From Eubacterium sp. (lineage in GTDB: Bacteria; Bacillota; Clostridia; Lachnospirales; Lachnospiraceae): DNA of 64,000 nucleotides. Position 1 is the stretch's first letter. Every line of letters starts with the position of its first letter. Under the pieces are notes generated by a model. That model was not told where the DNA came from. It did not search any database and saw only the letters and a program-made list of their open reading frames with translations. Positions 52,313 through 60,591 of the stretch are shown here, piece by piece. A program made the translations under genes and the position numbers. The stretch is taken from contig JAFRGW010000033.1 of assembly GCA_017433615.1 (NCBI GenBank), positions 1-64,000 on the forward strand. The letters are read 5' to 3'.

Positions 52313-53833
52313 GTGAGTGATGTGATCAGAAAAGGATACTGTGTTGACGGTATCTGGAAAGAGTCAAAAACAGACAAATGGATGCCGGTTACCGATTCTT
52401 CCACAGGTGAAGTGATCGCGGAAGTACCCTGCTGTACCAGGGATGAAGTGGAAGAGGCAATTGCTTCTGCACAGGCCGCATTTCCGGAGTGGTCCCTGAT
52501 GTCGCTGAGCAAACGGACACAGATGCTGTTTCGCTGGAGGAATATCCTGCAGGAACATCTGGAAGAGCTTACCGTACTCTGCGCAAAGGAACTCGGTAAG
52601 AATCTCACAGAGGCGCGCGGTGATATTCTGAAGGCGATCGAACCGACAGAACTGGCATGTGCAGCGCCGTATCTGACCCAGGGTTCTGCATCTCTGCAGG
52701 TCACAACAGGCTTCGACACAGCTACTTACCGGATGCCGCTCGGTGTTGTTGCAGGAATTGTACCATTTAATTTCCCGGCAATGATTCCGTGGGGCTGGAT
52801 GGTCCCGCTGGCAATTGCAACGGGAAATACGGTCGTACTGAAAGCTGCTTCTTATACACCACTGACAGCAATGCGCATCATGGAACTGTTTTATGAAGAA
52901 GGTAAGTTCCCAAAGGGTGTTGTCAATCTCGTTACCTGCAGCCGGACAGAGTCAGAACTGTTCCTGACAGATCCGCGCATTAAGGCAGTCACTTTTGTCG
53001 GCACTACTGGCGTCGGAAAGCATATTTATTCTGTTGCAGCGGCCAACGGCAAGCGTGTGCAGGCGCAGTGCGAAGCAAAGAACCATGCACTCGTTCTGGA
53101 AGACTGTGATCTGGAAAGTACAACCAACGCAATTATCAACTCAACATACGGATGTGCAGGCATGCGCTGCATGGCACTCCCGGTTGTTGTCGTGCAGGAG
53201 AGTATCGCAGACCGCTTCGTGACACTTTTGAAAGAGAAGGCAATGGCAATGAAGGTCGGCTGTGCATATGATCCGGAGACAAAGCTTGGTCCGGTTGTAA
53301 ATGCAAAACACAAAGAATCCATCTGCAACTGGATCCAGAAGGGCGTAGACGAAGGTGCAGAACTTGTTCTGGACGGCCGTGACATTGTTGTTCCTGGCTA
53401 TGAGAACGGCTTCTTTGTCGGACCGACGATCTTTGACCACGTAAAACCGGGCATGTCTGTCGGCGACTGTGAGATTTTCGGACCGGTTACTTCCATCAAG
53501 CGTGTGAAGAATTTTGAAGAAGGTCTCGCAATTATGAATGCCAATCCGTTTGCGAATGGCTCTGTCATTTTCACACAGAACGGTTACTATGCACGTCAGT
53601 TTGAGCTTTTGACTGACGGTGGCATGGTCGGCATCAACGTCGGAATTCCGGTGCCGTCAGCATACTTCCCGTTCTCCGGCAATAAGAATTCCTTCTTTGG
53701 TGACCAGCACGTACTCGGTCTGGACGGTGTCCGTTTCTATACAAGAGCGAAGACTGTCACGAAGCACTGGTATGATGAAGAATCACGTAAGAAATATATG
53801 GATACATGGGAAGGTACGGTAGAACGTATCTGA
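52313..53833 (+). CDS. mmsA: CoA-acylating methylmalonate-semialdehyde dehydrogenase family (MmsA/IolA)
   Basis: This is a 506-residue aldehyde dehydrogenase of the MmsA/IolA type, which turns malonate or methylmalonate semialdehyde into acetyl- or propionyl-CoA plus CO2. Family features are PFNFPAMIPWGWMVPL, FVGTTGVGKHIY, EAKNHALVLEDC, the catalytic Cys in YGCAGMRCMA, and the C-terminal NVGIPVPSAYFPFSG with FYTRAKTVT. The usual GAKN is CEAKN here. GTG start behind GGAGG. Its context with an aminotransferase suggests a semialdehyde made by transamination. Confidence 0.87.
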   Translation: MSDVIRKGYCVDGIWKESKTDKWMPVTDSSTGEVIAEVPCCTRDEVEEAIASAQAAFPEWSLMSLSKRTQMLFRWRNILQEHLEELTVLCAKELGKNLTEARGDILKAIEPTELACAAPYLTQGSASLQVTTGFDTATYRMPLGVVAGIVPFNFPAMIPWGWMVPLAIATGNTVVLKAASYTPLTAMRIMELFYEEGKFPKGVVNLVTCSRTESELFLTDPRIKAVTFVGTTGVGKHIYSVAAANGKRVQAQCEAKNHALVLEDCDLESTTNAIINSTYGCAGMRCMALPVVVVQESIADRFVTLLKEKAMAMKVGCAYDPETKLGPVVNAKHKESICNWIQKGVDEGAELVLDGRDIVVPGYENGFFVGPTIFDHVKPGMSVGDCEIFGPVTSIKRVKNFEEGLAIMNANPFANGSVIFTQNGYYARQFELLTDGGMVGINVGIPVPSAYFPFSGNKNSFFGDQHVLGLDGVRFYTRAKTVTKHWYDEESRKKYMDTWEGTVERI

Positions 53834-53870
53834 ATAAAAACGGATTCTCCTTGAATCATTCATACACCGT

Positions 53871-53906
53871 ATGACCCGGAAGGCAGTAAAATGCCGACCG
53901 GGTCAT
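53871..53906. other. Hairpin after the aldehyde dehydrogenase
   Basis: ATGACCCGG-aa-GGCA-gtaaaa-TGCC-ga-CCGGGTCAT is a strong symmetric hairpin, without a clear T run. It marks the likely end of the island and may slow or end transcription. Confidence 0.55.
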
Positions 53907-53979
53907 ATCATATATTATGTCGGAAGATGATCCGGCCGCAGTCTCCGGCGGCCGGCAAACTATGAACAGAGGTGGTTCC

Positions 53980-56592
53980 ATGAGTCTGTTAGAATCAATT
54001 TTCCAGAGCGGCGATGACGCAAACATCGCGTGGCAGGTCACAAAACTGGAGGATCTCCATGATATTCTTGATGTAATTCTCGCACAGGAAGAACCGGGGC
54101 TGCCTGTTCGCCCGCTGGTCTATCTTCTTTTTGTGCCGCAGTTTGACGGGACAGATGTGCCGGCCGTGCCGGAAGATACATCAAAATTCAGGTTCAGTTC
54201 TGTCTGGGGAATGCTTCCCGAAAGAACATGTGTCATTCAGATACCACTTTCGCACAGGTTTGAGCGTTTCACTGCCGATGTATTTCAGGCGGTTCGAAAT
54301 CATGCGGGGGCATTGTTTCTGTTTGACTGTCTGTCCGAACTGCAGGAAATCTGGTCAACCGATATGATGATGGAAAACTTTTTCAGCCTGATTACGCCGC
54401 TGATCAAAGAGACCGGAAGCCGAGCCGTGTTTCCACTGATCCGGAGCAGACATTCAGAAGAAGCAATTGCAGGGATCCGGGACCGGGCGGATGATTTTCT
54501 GGATCTGTATGCAGAAAACGGAAGAGTGTATGTCCGTGCGCAGAAGCTGTCCGGAACGGTTCCGGCAGCGGGTTATCATCCGCATTATCTGATCAGAGAA
54601 AGCAGACAGTTTGAACCGATCGAAGACGGGGTGATTCTGGCAAGGTTCCATCATGCACTCGAACGTTACGGGCGTCCCGGCGGCGCCGGGCGGATGGACA
54701 GCTGGGACAGGTTTTTCTACAGAGCAAGAAGAGACTATGAGGAAGGATATAATCTGGAGGAAACCTGTTCCTGGATGTGTAAGATCATGCTCACGCGGGA
54801 CAAAAAACTGCAGAAACTGATCGTAAAGCATTTCACGCCGGAGGACTATTTTTTTATTAAAGAACACATGGTGGGAACAGGTCTTGTCGGCGGCAAGACC
54901 TGCGGCATGCTGCTCTCCCGCAAGCTGATTGAGAACCTGCGGCCGGATCTTGCGATGCGTCTGGAACCACACGACTCATTTTTTGTTGGATCGGATGTGT
55001 ATTATACCTATCTTGTCGCCAACGGCCTCTGGGAGCTGCGAATCCTGCAGCAGACAGAGGAAGGATATTTTACTGCCGGGAAAGAATTACAGGAACGAAT
55101 CGAACAGGGTGTATTTCCGGAAAGAATCAGAAAGGAACTGGTGCGCATGCTGGACTACTATGGACAGTGTCCGGTCATTGTACGCTCCAGCAGCATTCTT
55201 GAGGACGGATTCGGTAATGCATTTGCCGGAAAATATGAATCGGTTTTCTGCGCAAATACCGGAACGCCGGAAGAGCGGCTGGCTGAATTTGAGAATGCAA
55301 TCCGAACAGTGTATGCCAGCACGATGAATCCCTCTGCGCTGGAATACCGGCTGCAGCGGGGACTCAGCCAGAGAGATGAGCAGATGGGTCTGCTGGTCCA
55401 GCGCGTTTCGGGTACTTATTTTGGGGATTATTTCATGCCGTGCGCTGCAGGCGTGGGCTATTCGCACAGCGCCTACCGGTTTCTGGAAGATCTGGATCCG
55501 GCAGCTGGAATGCTGCGGCTGGTTATGGGACTGGGCACCATGGCAGTAGATCAGACAGGGGGTTCCTATCCGCGTCTGGTGAGTCTGGACCGGCCGGAAG
55601 CCACATCATTTCATTCATCCGGTGATCATCACAGGCATTCCCAGCAGTTAGTCGGTCTGATCAGCTGCAGCGAACGAAAACTCACACAGATCCCGCTGTC
55701 CCGCATTGAAAAATACCTGCCGGGCTATTTGCAGAGAATGTTGCTGTCGAATGATACCGATGCTGAGCGTAGCTTCCGCGAGCGGGGAGAATCCAGACAG
55801 ATCCGGTACATCAGCTGTGCCGGTCTTGTAAAGAATCATGCGCTGATGGAGGACCTGAGAGAAATCCTGCAGGTGCTGCACAAGGCATACGGAAATGCCG
55901 TGGATCTGGAATTTGCAGTTAATCTCGCAGAAAATGGCGAGTATGTCATCAATCTGCTGCAGTGCCGGCCGCTGCAGGGACCGTCAGATGAAAAGCAGAT
56001 AGTCATGCCGGCGGAGCAGAAGCCGGAACATATCTTCCTGAAAAGCGAACATGCGTCGATGGGAAATTCCTGCCGGGAAATGCTTGACTATGTGATCTAT
56101 ATTGACCCTGTCAGGTACTACAACATGCCATACAGCGAGAAAAACAGAATTGCAAATCTGATCCATGACATTAACTGGAAATTCCGGAATCAGAATCAAA
56201 AAATCATTCTGATGCTTCCCGGAAGAGTGGGCACTTCGTCTCCTGAACTGGGTGTGCCGGTATCATTTGCAGACATCAGCGGAATGACAGCCGTATTTGA
56301 GATGGCGGAGTCCCGTGCAGGTTATCAGCCGGAACTGTCCTATGGGAGTCATTTCTTCCAGGATCTTGTAGAGAGCGGGATTTTGTACGGGGCTGTTCAT
56401 GAAGATGCAAGGACCGTATTATTTCAGCCGGAGCTTCTGAAAACAATTCCGAACAGGATCGCGGAGCTCAACCCGAAATATGACGGATACAAGGCGGTCG
56501 CAGGCCTGTACTGCGTTTCAGGCCGGTCATGGACCCTGTATCATGACCTTGAACAGGAAAAGCTGCTGATTTATCTGGATAAATTGAAATAA
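53980..56592 (+). CDS. PEP synthase-like ATP-grasp protein lacking the phosphohistidine domain
   Basis: This is an 870-residue protein. Residues 1-230 look like a RecA/KaiC-type fold with a Walker-B-like LFLFDCLSEL (112-121) but no P-loop. From about 297 there is a PPDK/PEP-synthase N-terminal ATP-grasp domain: GTGLVGGKTCGMLLSRK, then VIVRSSSILEDGFGNAFAGK and LEFAVN...LLQCRPL. The swivelling phosphohistidine domain (TGGxTSHAA-type) and the PEP-binding barrel are absent. It cannot be a full PEP synthase. GAGGTGG sets the ATG at 53980. The role is unknown; a sensor or a regulatory kinase-like enzyme is possible. Confidence 0.8.
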   Translation: MSLLESIFQSGDDANIAWQVTKLEDLHDILDVILAQEEPGLPVRPLVYLLFVPQFDGTDVPAVPEDTSKFRFSSVWGMLPERTCVIQIPLSHRFERFTADVFQAVRNHAGALFLFDCLSELQEIWSTDMMMENFFSLITPLIKETGSRAVFPLIRSRHSEEAIAGIRDRADDFLDLYAENGRVYVRAQKLSGTVPAAGYHPHYLIRESRQFEPIEDGVILARFHHALERYGRPGGAGRMDSWDRFFYRARRDYEEGYNLEETCSWMCKIMLTRDKKLQKLIVKHFTPEDYFFIKEHMVGTGLVGGKTCGMLLSRKLIENLRPDLAMRLEPHDSFFVGSDVYYTYLVANGLWELRILQQTEEGYFTAGKELQERIEQGVFPERIRKELVRMLDYYGQCPVIVRSSSILEDGFGNAFAGKYESVFCANTGTPEERLAEFENAIRTVYASTMNPSALEYRLQRGLSQRDEQMGLLVQRVSGTYFGDYFMPCAAGVGYSHSAYRFLEDLDPAAGMLRLVMGLGTMAVDQTGGSYPRLVSLDRPEATSFHSSGDHHRHSQQLVGLISCSERKLTQIPLSRIEKYLPGYLQRMLLSNDTDAERSFRERGESRQIRYISCAGLVKNHALMEDLREILQVLHKAYGNAVDLEFAVNLAENGEYVINLLQCRPLQGPSDEKQIVMPAEQKPEHIFLKSEHASMGNSCREMLDYVIYIDPVRYYNMPYSEKNRIANLIHDINWKFRNQNQKIILMLPGRVGTSSPELGVPVSFADISGMTAVFEMAESRAGYQPELSYGSHFFQDLVESGILYGAVHEDARTVLFQPELLKTIPNRIAELNPKYDGYKAVAGLYCVSGRSWTLYHDLEQEKLLIYLDKLK

Positions 56593-56632
56593 TAAAGATG
56601 TGGTTCAGACTGAAACTGATCAAGAACAGAGA

Positions 56633-56676
56633 ACATGCCCGGAAAACTGCTGCAGTTTCCGGGCATGTAAGATTTT
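56633..56676. terminator. Terminator between the ATP-grasp gene and the AraC gene
   Basis: ACATGCCCGGAAAACTGC and TGCAGTTTCCGGGCATGT form a long near-perfect hairpin followed by AAGATTTT. It can serve the plus-strand gene and, less well, the minus-strand regulator, whose stop lies at its edge. Confidence 0.75.
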
Positions 56677-57571
56677 AGAATGCAACCAGATTATTCGTGC
56701 GGTATTCTTTCGGCGTCATGCCGTACTGAGTCTTGAATTTTTTGGCAAAATAACTGGTATTGTTAAAGCCGGTCTGGAAGCAGATGTCTGTCATGCTGTC
56801 ATTCGTATTGAGCAGCAATTTGCAGGCTTGCATTAACCGGTAATTATTGAGATACTCCATTGGCGTCATCTCGGATAGAGTGGAGAAGCACCGGAAGCAC
56901 TCACTTTTGCTGATGTTGGAAGATTCGGCGATCTCATTGATGGTAATTGACTGCATATAATTTTGATGAATGAAATCAATCATTGCCTTCATACGCTCTG
57001 ACTGCAGTGCGGCGTGCGGGTCTTCAACTGTCATAACCTGTTTTGGGAAAACCAGAAGGAGATTCCGCCAGATGGCAAGCAGGTTTTCAAAAAGAAATAA
57101 TTCCTGATAATCGTTCGTGTTGGAATAATACAGCTTTCTGAGTGACTCTGCGATATTGTATCCCTCCTTAGCGTCCGGATCGACAATAAAATAGTCCGGT
57201 TTCAGGGTGTTGAGCGGCCGGCTGTCCTGTACGCGGTTGATGGACTGAAGAAATCCGGTCAGCAGATCGGGAAGAATAATAATGTTGTAAGAAAGTGAAT
57301 TTTCTGTGAGCGCCCGGGCAGTGTGAATGCTGTTCGGCGCGATGTAGATTACCTGGCCTGATTTCAGCTGGACAGAATTGCCTTCTACGCGGAATTCAAT
57401 GCTGCCGCGCAGGATCAGATGCAGTTCAAATTCCGGGTGCCAGTGGGCCGGGAAGCACTGTTCCGGGAAGTGATCGTAATTGTCGATATACTCCCGGAAA
57501 GGAAACCGCTCGTTTTCATAATCCAGTTCTTCGCGCTGATCATTTAAAGAAAGGTCCAGTATTTTTTCCAT
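56675..57571 (-). CDS. AraC-family transcriptional regulator
   Basis: This is a 298-residue regulator with an N-terminal cupin ligand-sensing domain (HWHPEFELHLILRGSIEF, residues of about 43-60) and a C-terminal pair of helix-turn-helix motifs (ITINEIAESSNISKSECFRCF and the last CFQTGFNNTSYFAKKFK). It lies beside the island and the ATP-grasp gene. It is a candidate activator for the three conserved island promoters, since AraC proteins bind upstream of weak -35 boxes. AAGGAG precedes the ATG, and a consensus promoter drives it. Confidence 0.92.
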   Translation of the reverse strand: MEKILDLSLNDQREELDYENERFPFREYIDNYDHFPEQCFPAHWHPEFELHLILRGSIEFRVEGNSVQLKSGQVIYIAPNSIHTARALTENSLSYNIIILPDLLTGFLQSINRVQDSRPLNTLKPDYFIVDPDAKEGYNIAESLRKLYYSNTNDYQELFLFENLLAIWRNLLLVFPKQVMTVEDPHAALQSERMKAMIDFIHQNYMQSITINEIAESSNISKSECFRCFSTLSEMTPMEYLNNYRLMQACKLLLNTNDSMTDICFQTGFNNTSYFAKKFKTQYGMTPKEYRTNNLVAF

Positions 57572-57640
57572 TTCATACTCCTTGCTGCTCTGTAGCTGAA
57601 GATGGAATAAAAAAAGAATATTCCTTGAAAAATATCCTAT

Positions 57641-57669
57641 ATTATAATGTTTTCAGAAGTTGGTGTCAA
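57641..57669 (-). promoter_or_regulatory. araC-type regulator promoter, full sigma-A consensus
   Basis: On the minus strand TTGACA (57664-57669), a 17-bp spacer and TATAAT (57641-57646) match consensus perfectly. The leader would be about 60 nt. This is one of two promoters in the 379-bp gap 57572-57950. The rest of the gap holds a hairpin (GCAGGCAG/CTGCCTGC, about 57713-57743) and no open frame. Confidence 0.8.
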
Positions 57670-57768
57670 ATAACCATAAGAAAACAGATGCAGGAAATTG
57701 GAACTATCTCTGCCGCAGGCAGAAACAGGGATTCCCTGCCTGCATTGTAAGGATTCTGTCGGAGTGTA

Positions 57769-57797
57769 TTGACGGACAAATATATATGGGTTAGAAT
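57769..57797 (+). promoter_or_regulatory. Promoter of the FUSC gene
   Basis: TTGACG (57769-57774), a 17-bp spacer and TAGAAT (57792-57797) point toward the FUSC gene. The leader would be about 145 nt and contains several short dyads of uncertain meaning. Confidence 0.6.
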
Positions 57798-57950
57798 AAG
57801 CACCGCTTCGGGATGCTGCTGAATGGTTCCGGAGCATGCGCCTTTTCAGAAGGTTTCCATGAGAGTTCGCCGGCAGTTCGGGTGCATACGGGAAGCTGGT
57901 TCGTTTCTCGAATGCCGGAGCCACAGCCCATCAGTAAAGGGAAATAAACA

Positions 57951-59294
57951 ATGAACAAACAGCCGCCATCCCATGTGACGGACAACACGCTGGTTTGCGA
58001 CACCCGTGTTTTTCCGCACATTGGCCAGCGAATTATTAAGACAACGATTGCAGTCTATCTGTGTTTTCTGATTACGGCCTTTCGGGGACGCTACGGACTG
58101 GACATGACGGCAGAAGCGGCGATTGCAGCGATTATCTGTATGCAGCCATATGTGCAGGACGCGCGTGCATATGCGATCAACCGTATCACGGGAACCCTGA
58201 TCGGTACTGTGTGGGGCATGCTGTTTCTTTTGCTGGTGACGGCAGTGCCGGCAATCGGAGCAAACCGTTTTGTTCTGTATGCACTGATGGCATGCGGCGT
58301 GCTGCTAGCACTTTATAGTGCAGTTTTGTTCCGGCAGCCGGATGCATCGAGCCTGTCGGCGATTGTATTTATCTGTCTGGTGATTGCTTTTCCAGAAATT
58401 GAGGAGCCGTTTACGAGGGCAGGAACCCGGGTGGCGGATGTTCTGATCGGAACAGGCGTCTCGATTGTCGTCAACACGTTCCGGCTGCCCAGAAGCAGAA
58501 ACAGGAATCTGGTTTTTTTCCTGCGGATTAAAGATCTGGTGCCGGACCGGTTCTCGCAGATTGCACCGGCGGCATTGTTTCGTCTGAACCATCTATATAA
58601 CGACGGGGCGAAGATCTGTCTGATGTCCGAGCATGCGCCGGCATTTCTGGTCTCGCAGATGAGCACGGTAAAAATGAATATGCCGTTGATTGTGATGGAC
58701 GGCGCAGCTGTCTATGATATGAATGAAAATAAGTATCTTTACGTGCAGCCGGTTGCAGCTGCGCTTTCGGGAGCACTCGCAGAATGTCTGGACCGGCTTG
58801 GAATCGGATATTTTGTTTATACCATCCATGGGGACAAGACCTGTATTTTTCACCGGGGTCCGATGATCACGGCGGAAGAGGGTATGTATGCCAAGATGAA
58901 GCGTTCTCCGTACCGGAGCTACCTGGAAGGGGAAATCTACGATACCAGGGAGATTGTGTATTTTAAGATTATCAATACACCGGATCAGCTGGAGCGTGTG
59001 CTGCGCGATCTGTATGAGAACAATCAGGCAGTCTTTTACGCGCTGCGGCCTGTTGTCAGGCCGCATTCAGATGATCCTTCGTGCAAGGCACTGTATTTCT
59101 ATTCCGGACAGTCTTCCGTACAGAATGCGCAGGCATTTCTGATGGAAGAACTTGCAGAAAAAGAAGAGGGATTGTCTTTACATGAGGTGCGCCTGCGCAG
59201 ACGCTATCATTCCGAGCGGGACGCGATGTATCTGCTGCACAAGGTTGAGCGGCGGTACGCACCGGTGAAATGGCCGTGGAAAAGAAGGGTGTGA
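57951..59294 (+). CDS. FUSC-family membrane protein fused to a degenerate HAD-like domain
   Basis: This is a 447-residue protein. Residues of about 25-180 hold five to six hydrophobic helices of the FUSC/aromatic-acid-exporter type (e.g. 58-66, 81-100, 106-126, 136-148, 160-176). From about 185 the sequence follows the Cof-type HAD phosphatase pattern: a strand at 187-192, PAALFRLNHLYNDGAKICLM, then PLIVMDGAAVYD, which parallels the usual NGA-(x)-(I/V)-YD. The catalytic DxD of HADs is missing (the matching segment is FFLRIKDL), so it is probably a binding or regulatory module. It is followed by a convergent gene. Confidence 0.78.
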   Translation: MNKQPPSHVTDNTLVCDTRVFPHIGQRIIKTTIAVYLCFLITAFRGRYGLDMTAEAAIAAIICMQPYVQDARAYAINRITGTLIGTVWGMLFLLLVTAVPAIGANRFVLYALMACGVLLALYSAVLFRQPDASSLSAIVFICLVIAFPEIEEPFTRAGTRVADVLIGTGVSIVVNTFRLPRSRNRNLVFFLRIKDLVPDRFSQIAPAALFRLNHLYNDGAKICLMSEHAPAFLVSQMSTVKMNMPLIVMDGAAVYDMNENKYLYVQPVAAALSGALAECLDRLGIGYFVYTIHGDKTCIFHRGPMITAEEGMYAKMKRSPYRSYLEGEIYDTREIVYFKIINTPDQLERVLRDLYENNQAVFYALRPVVRPHSDDPSCKALYFYSGQSSVQNAQAFLMEELAEKEEGLSLHEVRLRRRYHSERDAMYLLHKVERRYAPVKWPWKRRV

Positions 59295-59317
59295 GCTGGG
59301 AACGGTTCGCCGGATAA

Positions 59318-60499
59318 TCAGATGAACTGCAGAAAGTCGAGCAGATACGTTTTCATAACTGCATCGTCAGTGTTGTCTCTGATGACGGAAGTCTGAACCC
59401 AGGAAATCTTATCTTTGCGGTTCTTTTTGAAAAGTGGTGAAAACCGTTCCTGCATCTGTGGAAGAAAGCTCCCTGCAGCACGCTGGTAACAGGTATCAGC
59501 CGTCGCTTTTTTCCGGTGTGCGGGATCAACAAATGTTCCGACACTCTTGTGGATGGCCATGTCCTCATCGGGCAGATAATAATAATTTATATAATCTTTA
59601 AAATAGTGGCGCAGTTCTCCTTCGTATACCGGAATAGTGAGGACTGCGCAGTTTTTTTCTGCGCGCAGCATGCAGCAATCGTCTTCGGCACAGAACGGTG
59701 CCGGAAGGGGCGAAGAGAGTGTCAGGCGAACGGTCAGTGCAGCCTGAACGCCAGATTCATCAGGGTGCGCTATTTCTATAATATGAAATGCACCGCCGAA
59801 CAGTTCCCGGTATGCATTTACACCGGCGCAAATGGGCAGCAGATTCTGCACATCTTCATAATTATGCAGCCAGAGGCAGTCCAGAAGTGTATCATCACCC
59901 GTTCGGAGATAGTTCTGATAGACATCGATCAGCTCGCCGCCGGAAAAACAGTCATCGCGCGGCAGACCGAAGCAGACTTCCAGATCACGCTGCTTTAGCG
60001 AGGTTGTTCCCAGCAGCTTTTTATACGGACGGATTTCCTGATAGAGATCCCGGCTCATCATGAAACTATCCGGGGAACTGCCTTTTGCTTCGGGAGAATC
60101 TTGCGTGATCCCGGAAAACGGATCGGTGATGTCATAAAACTGGTACTTATTGTGCAGATAGGGGATATCAAAGGTTGTACCGTTGTAATGTACCAGTGTA
60201 TCCCATGGATGCTCCTGCAGGAAAATGGAAAACAACTTCAGCAATTCCTTTTCCTCACCCGGCTTTTCCAGAAACCACTGCTGCAGAATCCATCGACCGT
60301 CTGATTCCTGATCGAGGCTGTCATCAGATGCCTGACAGGATTTTTCTGTTTCATAAAATGCACACCCGATCATATACAGATGAGACGTCCGCCAGGAGAG
60401 GCCGGTTGTCTCAATATCAAAAAACACAGATGTCTTTGACAGGTTCTCAGGTATGTGAAACATTGTATTTTTAAAGATACAAGATTTGCGCAATTTCAT
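59318..60499 (-). CDS. RNase H-like exonuclease (YprB family)
   Basis: This is a 393-residue protein with a DEDD-type 3'-5' exonuclease core: FFDIETTGL (motif I), a VHYNGTTFDIPYLH block (motif II) and YEDVQNLLPI (motif III region). The C-terminal 150 residues have no recognised domain. YprB-like proteins occur throughout Firmicutes, often near a helicase, which is absent here. The ATG at 60499 has a GGAG about 11 bases upstream. It is divergent from rnfC and convergent with the FUSC gene. Confidence 0.83.
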   Translation of the reverse strand: MKLRKSCIFKNTMFHIPENLSKTSVFFDIETTGLSWRTSHLYMIGCAFYETEKSCQASDDSLDQESDGRWILQQWFLEKPGEEKELLKLFSIFLQEHPWDTLVHYNGTTFDIPYLHNKYQFYDITDPFSGITQDSPEAKGSSPDSFMMSRDLYQEIRPYKKLLGTTSLKQRDLEVCFGLPRDDCFSGGELIDVYQNYLRTGDDTLLDCLWLHNYEDVQNLLPICAGVNAYRELFGGAFHIIEIAHPDESGVQAALTVRLTLSSPLPAPFCAEDDCCMLRAEKNCAVLTIPVYEGELRHYFKDYINYYYLPDEDMAIHKSVGTFVDPAHRKKATADTCYQRAAGSFLPQMQERFSPLFKKNRKDKISWVQTSVIRDNTDDAVMKTYLLDFLQFI

Positions 60500-60520
60500 A
60501 CAAATAAAGGCTCCGAAAGT

Positions 60521-60530
60521 ATGTTATACT
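60521..60530 (+). promoter_or_regulatory. Possible extended -10 promoter of the rnf operon
   Basis: TGTTATACT (60522-60530) fits an extended -10 box. No good -35 hexamer is seen at the right distance. It lies 61 bp before rnfC. Confidence 0.35.
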
Positions 60531-60591
60531 GTACATTATGCAGAGATTATCGTAACATAGTAGATATTAAAATGCTAGGAGGTAACGAAAG

